Shown here: positions 15,113 through 24,522 of the stretch, one piece after another
How positions within the stretch are numbered: the stretch's first letter is position 1
Layout: each line of letters starts with the position of its first letter
Notes under the pieces: model-generated
Seen by the model: the letters and a program-made list of their open reading frames with translations, nothing else
Told to the model about the DNA's origin: nothing
Databases searched by the model: none
Made by a program: the position numbers and the translations under genes
NCBI GenBank assembly: GCA_965657085.1
Contig: CBFHND010000017.1
Span: 3,580-67,579 of the forward strand
DNA length: 64,000 bases
Direction of reading: 5' to 3'
Source of the DNA: CBFHND01 sp965657085
GTDB lineage: Bacteria; Pseudomonadota; Alphaproteobacteria; Rhodobacterales; Rhodobacteraceae

Positions 15113-16542
15113 CCCTGTGGACCGCCGCCGACGCCGCCGCCGCCACGGGCGGGCGCGCAACGACCGATTGGGCCGCAACCGGCGTCAGCATCGATACCCG
15201 CACCTTGCAGCCCGGCGATTTGTTCGTGGCCCTTCAGGCGGCGCGCGACGGCCATGATTTCGTGGCCCAGGCGCTTGAGGCCGGGGCCGGAGCCGCATTG
15301 GTGTCGCGTATCCCGGATGGTGTGGCGGACACCGCACCCCTGCTGGTGGTGCCCGATGTGTTGGCCGCACTGGAGGATCTGGGCCGGGCCGGGCGCGCGC
15401 GCACCGCGGCGCGGGTGGTGGCGATCACCGGCAGTGTCGGCAAGACCTCGACCAAGGAAATGCTGCGCGCAATCCTGTCGGATCAGGGGCGCACCCATGC
15501 CTCTGTGGCCAGCTACAACAACCATTGGGGCGTGCCGCTGACCTTGGCGCGCATGCCCATCGACACCGAATACGCGGTGATCGAGATCGGCATGAACCAC
15601 CCCGGCGAAATCGCCCCGCTTGCGCGCATGGCGCGCCCGCATGTGGCGCTGATCACCACCGTGGCCGCCGCCCACCTCGAAGCGTTCGACGACATCGCGG
15701 GTATCGCGGTGGAAAAGGCAAGCATCATCGACGGGCTGGAATACGGCGGAAGCGCCATTCTGAACAACGATGTTGACACGGCAGCCATTCTTCAGGCCAA
15801 GGCCCATGACGCCAAGCGCAAGGATGTGGGCTTTGGCTGGAACGGCTTCGACTATGTTTTGAAGGATGTGCAGTTGCAGGACGACACGACCGTGGTGCAG
15901 GCCGAGGTCGACGGCACGCCGCTGATCTACAAGATCGCCGCACCCGGGCGTCATTTCGCGATGAACGGCCTTGGCGCGCTGGCTGCTGCCACGGAATTGG
16001 GCGCTGACATGGCGCTGGCCGCGCAAAGCATCGGGCGCTGGGTCCCCTTCGAAGGGCGTGGCGCGCGCGAGGTCATCACCCTCGATCCGGTTGAAACTCA
16101 CCTGACCCTGCAATTGATCGACGACAGCTACAACGCCAATCCCACCTCCATGGCCGCAGCGCTCGACGTACTGGCCGCCGCCTCGGTCCGCAATGACATT
16201 GGACGTGTCAGCAAAGGACGCCGCATCGCTTTTCTGGGCGATATGAAGGAGTTGGGGCCGGAAGCTGAGGCGTTGCATTCAGGACTGGCCGATCTTGGGG
16301 CGATGCAATCGGTGGACAAGGTGCACTGCGTTGGCCCGCTGATGCGGCACTTGTACGACGCGCTTCCCGATCACCGGCGCGGCCTCTGGACCGAAACATC
16401 GCAAGAGATGGTTCAGGGTTTGCGCGCACGTCTGGACAGTGGCGATGTGGTGCTGGCCAAGGGATCGCTGAGCATGAAATTGGGGCTTGTCGTTGACGCA
16501 ATCCGCAAAATGGGCCATCCGGTGGAAAACGCCGACACCTGA
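15109..16542 (+). CDS. murF: UDP-MurNAc-tripeptide:D-Ala-D-Ala ligase MurF
   Basis: A 477-residue Mur ligase. The P-loop ITGSVGKTSTKEM begins near residue 105, and EIGMNHPGEI plus DDSYNANPTSM are MurF-type signatures. It attaches the D-Ala-D-Ala dipeptide made by Ddl (encoded later in the cluster) to complete the UDP-MurNAc pentapeptide. The ATG lies within the murE stop (ATGA). mraY follows after 47 bp. Confidence 0.96.
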   Translation: MTLWTAADAAAATGGRATTDWAATGVSIDTRTLQPGDLFVALQAARDGHDFVAQALEAGAGAALVSRIPDGVADTAPLLVVPDVLAALEDLGRAGRARTAARVVAITGSVGKTSTKEMLRAILSDQGRTHASVASYNNHWGVPLTLARMPIDTEYAVIEIGMNHPGEIAPLARMARPHVALITTVAAAHLEAFDDIAGIAVEKASIIDGLEYGGSAILNNDVDTAAILQAKAHDAKRKDVGFGWNGFDYVLKDVQLQDDTTVVQAEVDGTPLIYKIAAPGRHFAMNGLGALAAATELGADMALAAQSIGRWVPFEGRGAREVITLDPVETHLTLQLIDDSYNANPTSMAAALDVLAAASVRNDIGRVSKGRRIAFLGDMKELGPEAEALHSGLADLGAMQSVDKVHCVGPLMRHLYDALPDHRRGLWTETSQEMVQGLRARLDSGDVVLAKGSLSMKLGLVVDAIRKMGHPVENADT

Positions 16543-16589
16543 GCAAAAAGCAGGTAGAGGCCACAAGATAATGAGTTGGGACTGCTGAA

Positions 16590-17672
16590 ATGCTCTATTG
16601 GTTGACCGCACTGTCGGACGGTGGCGACTTTTTTAACCTGTTTCGCTACATCACCTTCCGTGCAGGCGGTGCGTTTCTGACCGCATTGCTCTTTGGGTTC
16701 ATGTTTGGTCGTCCGCTGATCGCGGTGCTGCGGCGCAAGCAGGGCAAGGGCCAGCCCATCCGCGATGACGGTCCCGAGGGGCACTTCGTCAAGGCGGGTA
16801 CGCCGACCATGGGCGGGCTGTTGATCGTGGGGGCGCTACTGACCTCGACACTGCTTTGGGCGCGGCTCGACAACATGTTCATCTGGATCGTTCTGTTCGT
16901 GACGGTATCCTTTGCCGCCATCGGTTTTGCCGACGATTATGCCAAGGTCAGCAAACAGACCACGGCAGGCGTGCCGGGCAAGGTGCGGCTGCTTCTGGGC
17001 TTTGCCATTGCGGGCATCGCGGCCTATCTGGCGGCCCAATATCACCCCGAAGCCTTGCAAAACAAACTGGCCCTGCCGGTTTTCAAGGACACGCTGATCA
17101 ACCTTGGGTTCCTGTTCGTACCCTTCTCGATCATCGTGATCGTGGGGGCGGCCAATGCGGTCAACCTGACCGATGGTCTGGACGGGCTGGCCATCATGCC
17201 CGTGATGATCGCCGCGGGCACGCTGGGCATCATCGCCTACGCGGTGGGCCGGGTCGATTTCACCGACTACCTTGATGTGCATTACGTGCCGGGCACCGGT
17301 GAAATCCTGATCTTTACCGCTGGCATCTTCGGCGGTGGCCTTGGGTTCTTGTGGTATAACGCACCGCCCGCTGCCGTCTTCATGGGCGACACCGGGTCGC
17401 TGGCTTTGGGTGGCGCGCTGGGGGCCATTGCCGTGGCTACGAAACACGAACTGGTGCTGGCCATCGTCGGCGGCCTCTTCGTTGTCGAAGCGCTCAGCGT
17501 GATCATACAGGTTCTGTATTTCAAGCGCACGGGCAAGCGCGTGTTCCTGATGGCGCCGATCCACCACCACTATGAGAAAAAGGGCTGGGCCGAGCCGCAG
17601 ATCGTGATCCGCTTCTGGATCATCTCGTTGATCCTCGCGATGATCGGGCTGGCCACGCTCAAGGTGCGGTGA
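16590..17672 (+). CDS. mraY: Phospho-MurNAc-pentapeptide transferase MraY
   Basis: A 360-residue polytopic enzyme with about ten membrane helices. GFADDYAK near residue 114 supplies the Asp pair for Mg2+, NLTDGLDGLA near 196 is the third-Asp motif, and PIHHHYEKKGW near 322 is the His motif of the family. It transfers phospho-MurNAc-pentapeptide to undecaprenyl phosphate to give lipid I at the inner face of the membrane. The stop overlaps the next start by one base (TGATG). Confidence 0.96.
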   Translation: MLYWLTALSDGGDFFNLFRYITFRAGGAFLTALLFGFMFGRPLIAVLRRKQGKGQPIRDDGPEGHFVKAGTPTMGGLLIVGALLTSTLLWARLDNMFIWIVLFVTVSFAAIGFADDYAKVSKQTTAGVPGKVRLLLGFAIAGIAAYLAAQYHPEALQNKLALPVFKDTLINLGFLFVPFSIIVIVGAANAVNLTDGLDGLAIMPVMIAAGTLGIIAYAVGRVDFTDYLDVHYVPGTGEILIFTAGIFGGGLGFLWYNAPPAAVFMGDTGSLALGGALGAIAVATKHELVLAIVGGLFVVEALSVIIQVLYFKRTGKRVFLMAPIHHHYEKKGWAEPQIVIRFWIISLILAMIGLATLKVR

Positions 17673-18070
17673 TGATACGCCGGGTCAAGGAACGCCAGGC
17701 CATGATTTCGGGCATGAACCCCGAAGCGCAGGATGGCATCTGGCATTTTGTCGGGGCCGCGGTGGATCATCCGGCACGGTCCAAGGCGCTGGCCACGATC
17801 CTTGAGCCGGAAGGGTTGTCGATGATCCTCGGTGACGCGGACGCCGCAGCACATGGTTTTGCCCGCGATATGCCGATGGCACAGATCATTCTCAAGGTGA
17901 ACTCGGCACTGGACGGTGTCGGCCTCACGGCGGCCGTTGCCGAGACGCTGGCTGATCACGAAATGCCCTGCAATGTTGTTGCGGGTTTTGCGCATGACCA
18001 CATTTTTGTTCCTGCTGACCGGGTCAGTGAAGCGGTTGAGCTGTTGATTGAACGCGCAGGTGCGACATGA
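17672..18070 (+). CDS. ACT-domain-like small protein inserted between mraY and murD
   Basis: A 132-residue protein (123 if the ATG at 17702, MISGMNPEAQ, is used; AAGGA lies before that one). Its pattern of two beta-alpha-beta units, WHFVGAAVDHPARSKALATI and later GLTAAVAETLADHEMPCNVV then DHIFVPADRVSEAVELL, resembles the ACT-like small-molecule-binding fold. It is coupled to both neighbours, TGATG with mraY and ATGA with murD, so it is made in step with the wall enzymes. A regulatory ligand-binding role in precursor synthesis is conceivable. It is not part of the dcw cluster of E. coli or Caulobacter as I know them. Confidence 0.65.
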   Translation: MIRRVKERQAMISGMNPEAQDGIWHFVGAAVDHPARSKALATILEPEGLSMILGDADAAAHGFARDMPMAQIILKVNSALDGVGLTAAVAETLADHEMPCNVVAGFAHDHIFVPADRVSEAVELLIERAGAT

Positions 18071-19467
18071 TCGCAGTCAAAGGATTGTCGGGCGCGACCG
18101 TCGCCGTTCTGGGGCTTGGCCGGTCCGGCCTGTCCGCTGCGCGCGCGTTGCGCGAGGGCGGAGCCACGCCCATCTGCTGGGATGACAACGAAGCCGCCCG
18201 TGCCAAGGCCGAGGCGGAGGGGTTTGCCTGCAAAGCGTTCAAATCCGCAGACGCCTTTGCCAACATCGCGCGCTTGATCGTCAGCCCCGGCATCCCGCAT
18301 CTTTACCCCGCGCCGAACCCGGTGATCGCCGCCGCCCAGGAGGCGGGCGTGCCGGTGGACAACGACATCGGCCTTTTCTTCCAGTCCTTCGCCACTTCGG
18401 AGTGGGACAGCTTTGACGTTGCCCCGCAGGTCATCGCTGTGACCGGGTCGAACGGCAAATCGACAACATCGGCGCTTATTCATCACATCATGGAAAGCGT
18501 GGGGCGCGACAGCCAGCTTGCCGGTAACATCGGGCGCGGGGTGCTGGATATCGACCCGGCGCGTGACGGGGGCGTGGTGGTGTTGGAGCTTAGTTCCTAC
18601 CAGACCGATCTGGCGCGCAGCCTGACGCCGGATGTGGCGGTGTTCACCAACCTCAGCCCCGATCACCTCGACCGCCATGCAGGCATGGGTGGGTATTTTG
18701 CAGCCAAGCGGCGGCTCTTTGCCGAAGGCGGGCCGGACCGTGCCATCATCGGCGTGGACGAGGACGAGGGGCGGTTTCTGGCCGGGCAACTGGCCGAAGG
18801 GCCGACCGATGACCGGGTGATCCGCGTGTCGGTGGCGCGCAAGCTGACGGGGCCGGGGTGGCAGGTCTTTGCGCGCAAGGGGTTCCTGTCGGAATACCGA
18901 AAGGGCAAGCAGGTGGCGTCGATCGACCTGCGCGGGATCGCGGGCCTGCCCGGATCGCACAACCATCAGAACGCCTGCGCCGCTTACGCGGCCTGCCGCA
19001 CGCTGGGCCTGGCCCCGCGCGTGATCGAGGCGGCGTTCCACGGTTTCGGCGGTCTGCCGCACCGCAGCCAGTTGATCGCCGAGGCGGATGGCGTGCGTTA
19101 CGTGAACGACAGCAAGGCCACCAACATCGACAGCGCGGCCAAGGCCTTGCAGGCCTTTGAGGACATCCGGTGGATCTGTGGCGGACTTGAGAAAGACGGT
19201 GGACTGCAGGCGCTGAACGCGGTCTCGGGGTCCGTGCGCAAGGCCTATGTGATCGGGCGCGAGGCGGCGCAGTTTGCCATGCAGCTTGAGGTCGAGGCGC
19301 AGGTGTGTACCACCATGGCCGAGGCGGTTGCGGCGGCGATGGCCGATGCGCAGGAGGGCGAGGTCGTGTTGCTGGCCCCGGCAGCGGCCAGCTTTGACCA
19401 ATACGACAGCTTCGAGAAACGCGGCGAGGACTTCATTGCCGAAGTGCAGGCGCGGCTAGGGGTTTGA
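18067..19467 (+). CDS. murD: UDP-MurNAc-L-alanine:D-glutamate ligase MurD
   Basis: A 466-residue Mur ligase. The N-terminal Rossmann-like domain starts VAVLGLGRSGLSAARAL, the P-loop is AVTGSNGKSTTSALI near 125, and VLELSSYQTD and VNDSKATNIDSAAKAL follow. It adds D-glutamate to UDP-MurNAc-L-Ala in the cytoplasm. Its start overlaps the ACT-like gene. It ends 54 bp from the convergent flavoprotein gene, so the co-oriented dcw run is broken here. Confidence 0.96.
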   Translation: MIAVKGLSGATVAVLGLGRSGLSAARALREGGATPICWDDNEAARAKAEAEGFACKAFKSADAFANIARLIVSPGIPHLYPAPNPVIAAAQEAGVPVDNDIGLFFQSFATSEWDSFDVAPQVIAVTGSNGKSTTSALIHHIMESVGRDSQLAGNIGRGVLDIDPARDGGVVVLELSSYQTDLARSLTPDVAVFTNLSPDHLDRHAGMGGYFAAKRRLFAEGGPDRAIIGVDEDEGRFLAGQLAEGPTDDRVIRVSVARKLTGPGWQVFARKGFLSEYRKGKQVASIDLRGIAGLPGSHNHQNACAAYAACRTLGLAPRVIEAAFHGFGGLPHRSQLIAEADGVRYVNDSKATNIDSAAKALQAFEDIRWICGGLEKDGGLQALNAVSGSVRKAYVIGREAAQFAMQLEVEAQVCTTMAEAVAAAMADAQEGEVVLLAPAAASFDQYDSFEKRGEDFIAEVQARLGV

Positions 19468-19521
19468 ACTATGACCCGCCTGTCGCGCCAGCGGCAGGCA
19501 CGCGCCCACCCGTGCGGACGC

Positions 19522-20700
19522 TTACCGCGATGCAATCGCCCGTGCCGCCGCCATGCCCGACGACCACGCCCACTGGAAATTGTACCCACCCAGCCAGCCC
19601 GTTACATCCACCGCTTCGCCAATAACATATAGCCCCGGCACCGCCTTGGCCTCCATCGTGGTCGAGGACAGCCCGTCGGTGTCGATGCCGCCCAAGGTCA
19701 CCTCGGCCGTGCGGTAGCCTTCGGTGCCCGACGGCACCATCTGCCAATCCTGCAAACGGCCAATCAGGGCCTCAAGCGCCTTGTCGGATTGATCCGCCAG
19801 ATTGCCCTGCATCGGCATATCGGCGGCCAGATGTTCAACCAGACGCGCAGGCAACAGCGTCGCCAGTTCGGTGGACAGGTTGCGCCGCCCATGCTCCTGC
19901 CGCCGCGTGCGCAAAGCCTCGAACATTTGCGCCTCCGGGTCGAGGTTCAGCGCGATGGGTTGGCCTTCGCGCCAGTAGGACGACGCTTGCAGCACCGCCG
20001 GACCGGACAGCCCACGATGGGTGAACAGCACCGCTTCGTCAAAACTGGTTTCACCCGCACTCACCCGCGCCGGAGCCGCGACACCCGCCAGCGGCGCGAA
20101 GCGGTTCTCGGCAAAGGTGAAGGGCACAAGGGCAGGGCGGGTGTCTGTCACCGCCAGCCCGAATTGCCGCGCAATGTCATAGGCAAGGCCCGTGGCCCCC
20201 ATCTTGGGAATGGATTTGCCGCCCGAAGCCAGCACCACGTGGCGCGCCTCAACCGAAACCGCCCCGCTGTCATCCTCCAGCGCCACGCGAAACCCTTCGC
20301 CACTGCGCTGAATGTCGCGCACGGAAGTCTTCAGCCGCAGATCAACACCCGCCGCCTGCATCAGGTCGCGCAGCATCGCCACGATGTCCTTGGCCGAGGT
20401 GTCGCAAAAGAGCTGCCCCAGAGTCTTTTCATGCCAGGGGATGCCGTGACGGTCCACAAGGTCAATGAAATCCCATTGGGTGTAGCGCGCAAGCGCGGAT
20501 TTCGCGAAATGCGGATTGGCCGACAAAAAGGCGTCCGGGCTGCAATACATGTTGGTGAAATTGCACCGCCCACCACCCGAAATGCGGATCTTTTCACCCG
20601 GGGCCTTGGCATGGTCGACCACCATGACGCGCCCGCCTGCGTGGGCGGCGCACATCATCCCGGCGGCCCCGGCCCCTATGACAAGCGTATCGATCTGCAT
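19522..20700 (-). CDS. HI0933/YhiN-family FAD-dependent oxidoreductase
   Basis: A 392-residue flavoprotein. The N-terminal dinucleotide fold is DTLVIGAGAAGMMCAAHAG, then SGGGRCNFTN, which is a strong signature of the HI0933 (BaiN-like) family, and near the C-terminus VIGEAVDVTGWLGGYNFQWA binds FAD. The physiological substrate of this family is poorly known. It lies on the opposite strand inside the dcw cluster, between murD and ftsW, so ftsW and the following genes need their own promoter in the 152-bp gap at 20701-20852. Confidence 0.85.
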   Translation of the reverse strand: MQIDTLVIGAGAAGMMCAAHAGGRVMVVDHAKAPGEKIRISGGGRCNFTNMYCSPDAFLSANPHFAKSALARYTQWDFIDLVDRHGIPWHEKTLGQLFCDTSAKDIVAMLRDLMQAAGVDLRLKTSVRDIQRSGEGFRVALEDDSGAVSVEARHVVLASGGKSIPKMGATGLAYDIARQFGLAVTDTRPALVPFTFAENRFAPLAGVAAPARVSAGETSFDEAVLFTHRGLSGPAVLQASSYWREGQPIALNLDPEAQMFEALRTRRQEHGRRNLSTELATLLPARLVEHLAADMPMQGNLADQSDKALEALIGRLQDWQMVPSGTEGYRTAEVTLGGIDTDGLSSTTMEAKAVPGLYVIGEAVDVTGWLGGYNFQWAWSSGMAAARAIASR

Positions 20701-20852
20701 GGGCTGCCCCTGCCTGAATGTCGGGTCAGCGTCAAGAAACCCGGTGCCGCAGGGGCGGGGCGGAAACGGGCTAGCCCCAAGGCCAATTTGACGCTACAAT
20801 GACGCTCAGACCCCGCAAAGGGGCGGTATGAGGCAGTGTTAGGCGGTGTTCC

Positions 20853-22022
20853 ATGACTGAGATGGTGTATGGCGCAGTTCCGGTGCGCGAAGGCGAACCG
20901 ATCCTGCCGAAATGGTGGCGTACGATCGACATGTGGTCGATGTCGTGCATCCTGATCCTCTTTGCCGTGGGACTTTTGCTGGGGCTGGCCGCGTCGCCCC
21001 CCTTGGCCGCCAAGAACGGCTTTGAACCTTTCCATTATGTCCAGAAGCAGGCGCTTTTCGGCAGCATGGCGCTGGTGGCGATGTGCCTCACGTCGATGAT
21101 GTCGCCCGTCTTGGTGCGGCGTCTCGCGGTTCTGGGCTTTGTCGTGACCTTCGTGGCGTTGGCACTGTTGCCGTTCTTCGGCACCGACTTCGGCAAGGGC
21201 GCGATGCGCTGGTATTCGCTGGGCTTTGCCTCCGTGCAGCCGTCCGAATTCCTCAAGCCCGGCTTTGTCGTGGTGGCCGCGTGGATGCTGGCCGCGGGGC
21301 AGGAAATTAATGGCCCGCCCGGGCGCACATGGTCTTTCATCCTTTGTGTCACGATCGTTCTGATGTTGGTGTTGCAGCCCGATTTCGGTCAGGCCTGCCT
21401 GATACTCTTCGGCTGGGGCGTGATGTATTTCGTGGCGGGCGCACCAATGCTGGTTTTGGTGGGCATGGCGGGGCTGGTGGTGGTGGGCGGGGCCTTCGCC
21501 TATTCCAACTCCGAACACTTTGCCCGCCGCATCGATGGATTTCTGAGCGCCGATGTCGATCCGACGACGCAGCTTGGATATGCCACCAACGCGATCCGCG
21601 AAGGTGGGCTTTTCGGCGTGGGCGTGGGCGAGGGGCAGGTGAAATGGTCGCTGCCTGATGCGCACACAGATTTCATCATTGCCGTTGCGGCCGAAGAATA
21701 TGGGCTGATCCTTGTGCTGTTCATTATCGCGCTTTATGCGGGCGTGGTGGTGCGGTCGCTGTTGCGGCTGGTGCGCGAACGCGATCCGTTCATCCGGTTG
21801 GCGGGCACCGGTTTGGCCTGCGTGTTCGGCGTGCAGGCGATGATCAACATGGGCGTGGCCGTGCGCCTGCTGCCCGCCAAGGGCATGACCTTGCCCTTTG
21901 TCAGCTACGGCGGATCCTCGGTGATTGCCAGCGGCATCGCGCTGGGGATGCTTCTGGCCTTTACACGCACACGGCCACAGGGTGAAATCAGCGACCTTCT
22001 GGGCCGGGGGCGCTGGCGATGA
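20853..22022 (+). CDS. ftsW: Septal peptidoglycan glycosyltransferase FtsW (SEDS)
   Basis: A 389-residue polytopic SEDS protein with about ten membrane helices. FASVQPSEFLKPGFVV, LPDAHTDFIIAVAAEEYG and LPFVSYGGSSVIASGIALG are conserved SEDS segments. It polymerises lipid II at the septum with FtsI, which is encoded upstream. After the opposite-strand insertion it restarts the dcw run. Its stop overlaps murG as ATGA. Confidence 0.95.
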   Translation: MTEMVYGAVPVREGEPILPKWWRTIDMWSMSCILILFAVGLLLGLAASPPLAAKNGFEPFHYVQKQALFGSMALVAMCLTSMMSPVLVRRLAVLGFVVTFVALALLPFFGTDFGKGAMRWYSLGFASVQPSEFLKPGFVVVAAWMLAAGQEINGPPGRTWSFILCVTIVLMLVLQPDFGQACLILFGWGVMYFVAGAPMLVLVGMAGLVVVGGAFAYSNSEHFARRIDGFLSADVDPTTQLGYATNAIREGGLFGVGVGEGQVKWSLPDAHTDFIIAVAAEEYGLILVLFIIALYAGVVVRSLLRLVRERDPFIRLAGTGLACVFGVQAMINMGVAVRLLPAKGMTLPFVSYGGSSVIASGIALGMLLAFTRTRPQGEISDLLGRGRWR

Positions 22023-23119
22023 CCGCGCCGCTGTTGCTGATCGCGGCCGGTGGCACCGGCGGGCATATGTTCCCCGCGCAATCGCTGGCCGAGGTGATGC
22101 TGGCACGCGGCTGGCGCGTCAAGCTCAGCACCGATGGGCGCGGCGCGCGCTACACGGGTGGCTTTCCCCATACCGTGCAAATCGAGGAAATCAGCAGTGC
22201 CACATTTGCGCGTGGCGGTCTGGCGGCCAAGGCGGCTGTGCCCTTCCGCATCGCGGGGGGCGTGGCCGCAGCCATGTGGAAGATGCGGCGCGACCGGCCT
22301 TCGGTGGTCGTGGGCTTTGGCGGATACCCGTCGATCCCCGCGATGGCGGCGGCCACCGTGCTGCGCATCCCGCGCATGATCCACGAACAGAACGGCGTGC
22401 TGGGCCGGGTCAATCAGCTGTTTGCCAAGCGGGTCGAGGCCGTGGCCTGCGGCACGTGGCCCACCGACCTGCCCGAAGGGGTCGAGGGCGTGCACGTGGG
22501 CAACCCCGTGCGCCGCGCTGTGCTTGAGAAATCGGGCGCAGCTTATATCGCGCCGGGGGACTATCCCATGGAGCTTCTGGTGATCGGCGGCAGCCAGGGC
22601 GCCCGCATCCTGTCGGATGTGGTGCCTGCGGCCATTGCCGCCCTGCCGCCCGAGATGCTGCGCAACATCCGCGTCAGCCATCAGGCACGCGGCGAGGATG
22701 AGGTGCGCGTGACCCAAGCGTACGCCGAGGCCGGTATCGCCGCCGATGTGCAACCTTTCTTTCACGATGTGCCGCGCCGCATGTCCGAGGCGCAGCTTGT
22801 CATAAGCCGCTCGGGCGCGTCGTCCGTCGCCGACATCGCGGTGATCGGGCGGCCTTCGGTGCTGATCCCCTTTGCTGCGGCCACGGGCGATCACCAGACC
22901 GCCAATGCGCGCGGGCTGGTCGAGGCAGGTGGCGCCATTCTGGTGCCGGAATCCGCGCTGACGCCTGAAAGCCTGACGGCACAGATCCAGATGGTTCTGG
23001 ACAATCCGGGTGGCGCCTTGCAAATGGCCAACGCTGCCCATTCACAAGCCAGACCCGACGCCGCCGCAGACCTTGCCGACCTCGTGGAAACGCTTGCCCA
23101 CAAAGGAACCGCGCCATGA
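22019..23119 (+). CDS. murG: UDP-GlcNAc:lipid I N-acetylglucosaminyltransferase MurG
   Basis: A 366-residue GT-B glycosyltransferase. AAGGTGGHMFPAQSLAEVM at the N-terminus is the first Gly loop, VVGFGGYPSIPAM and GGSQGARILSDVVP follow, and SRSGASSVADIAVIGRPSVLIPF binds UDP-GlcNAc. It converts lipid I to lipid II on the cytoplasmic side of the membrane. ATGA overlaps join it to ftsW before and murC after. Confidence 0.96.
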   Translation: MTAPLLLIAAGGTGGHMFPAQSLAEVMLARGWRVKLSTDGRGARYTGGFPHTVQIEEISSATFARGGLAAKAAVPFRIAGGVAAAMWKMRRDRPSVVVGFGGYPSIPAMAAATVLRIPRMIHEQNGVLGRVNQLFAKRVEAVACGTWPTDLPEGVEGVHVGNPVRRAVLEKSGAAYIAPGDYPMELLVIGGSQGARILSDVVPAAIAALPPEMLRNIRVSHQARGEDEVRVTQAYAEAGIAADVQPFFHDVPRRMSEAQLVISRSGASSVADIAVIGRPSVLIPFAAATGDHQTANARGLVEAGGAILVPESALTPESLTAQIQMVLDNPGGALQMANAAHSQARPDAAADLADLVETLAHKGTAP

Positions 23120-24522
23120 ACGCCGCCACCAAACTGCCCGGAGACGTGGGCCCCATTCACTTCGTCGGCATCGGCGGCATCGGCATGTCGGGCATCGCCG
23201 AAGTGCTGCTCAATCACGGCTATGTGGTGCAGGGCTCTGACCTGAAAACCTCGAAAATCACAGACCGTTTGCACGATCTGGGGGCGCTCATCTTCGAAGG
23301 GCAGCGGGCCGAAAACATCGAGGACGCCGAGGTTGTTGTGATCTCGTCCGCGATCAAACCCGGCAACCCCGAACTTGACGCAGCCCGCGCACGCGGCCTG
23401 CCCATCGTGCGCCGGGCCGAAATGCTGGCCGAACTGATGCGCCTGAAATCCAACATCGCGGTGGCAGGCACGCACGGCAAGACCACCACCACCACCATGG
23501 TCGCGGCCCTTCTGGACGAGGGCAAGTTCGACCCCACGGTGGTCAACGGCGGCATCATCCACGCCTACGGCTCCAATGCGCGCAAGGGCGAGGGCGAATG
23601 GATGGTGGTCGAGGCGGATGAGAGCGACGGGACCTTCAACCGGCTGCCCGCGACCATCGCCATCGTAACCAACATCGACCCCGAGCATATGGAACACTGG
23701 GGCACCGAGGAAAACCTGCACCGCGGGTTCCTTGATTTCGTGTCGAACATTCCGTTCTACGGGTTGGCCGTGTGCTGCACCGACGATCCGGACGTGCAGG
23801 CGCTGGTGGGCAAGATCACTGACCGTCGCGTGGTGACCTATGGCTTTAACGCCCAGGCAGACGTGCGCGCGATCAACCTGACCTACAAGGCGGGCGTGGC
23901 GCACTTCGACGTGGCGCTGCAAGCCGAGGATCAGGTGATCGAAGGGTGCAGCCTGCCAATGCCTGGCGATCACAACGTCTCGAACGCGCTGTCAGCCATT
24001 GCGGTGGCGCGGCATCTGGGCATGAAGGCCGATGAAATTCGCACGGCACTGGCCAATTTTGGCGGGGTCAACCGCCGCTTTACCCGCGTGGGCGAAGTGC
24101 AGGGCGTGACCATCATTGACGACTACGGCCACCACCCGGTCGAAATCGCCGCCGTTCTCAAGGCCGCGCGGCAAGCGACCGAAGGTCGTGTGATCGCCGT
24201 GCACCAACCACACCGCTATACGCGCCTGTCGCATCACTTTGACGAATTTTGTGCCTGTTTCAATGATGCCGACGTGGTGGGCATCGCCGAGGTGTTCGCC
24301 GCGGGCGAAGCGCCTATTCCCGGCGCCAGTCGTGATGACCTTGTCGAAGGCCTGATCCGTCACGGCCATCGCCACGCGCGCGCCGTGACCGACGAGAACG
24401 ATCTGGAACGGCTGGTGCGCGAACAGGCGCGGCCCGGTGACATGGTGGTGTGCCTTGGGGCTGGGACAATCAGCACTTGGGCCATCGGCTTGCCCGCACG
24501 TCTGCAAAAGGGCGCTGCATGA
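23116..24522 (+). CDS. murC: UDP-N-acetylmuramate:L-alanine ligase MurC
   Basis: A 468-residue Mur ligase. HFVGIGGIGMSGIAEVLL is the N-terminal UDP-binding loop, VAGTHGKTTTTTMVA near residue 116 the P-loop, and DDYGHHPVEIAAVLKAAR a MurC-specific motif. It adds L-alanine to UDP-MurNAc, the first stem residue. The last four bases overlap the start of the permease gene, an unusual coupling of a wall enzyme to a transporter. Confidence 0.96.
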   Translation: MNAATKLPGDVGPIHFVGIGGIGMSGIAEVLLNHGYVVQGSDLKTSKITDRLHDLGALIFEGQRAENIEDAEVVVISSAIKPGNPELDAARARGLPIVRRAEMLAELMRLKSNIAVAGTHGKTTTTTMVAALLDEGKFDPTVVNGGIIHAYGSNARKGEGEWMVVEADESDGTFNRLPATIAIVTNIDPEHMEHWGTEENLHRGFLDFVSNIPFYGLAVCCTDDPDVQALVGKITDRRVVTYGFNAQADVRAINLTYKAGVAHFDVALQAEDQVIEGCSLPMPGDHNVSNALSAIAVARHLGMKADEIRTALANFGGVNRRFTRVGEVQGVTIIDDYGHHPVEIAAVLKAARQATEGRVIAVHQPHRYTRLSHHFDEFCACFNDADVVGIAEVFAAGEAPIPGASRDDLVEGLIRHGHRHARAVTDENDLERLVREQARPGDMVVCLGAGTISTWAIGLPARLQKGAA

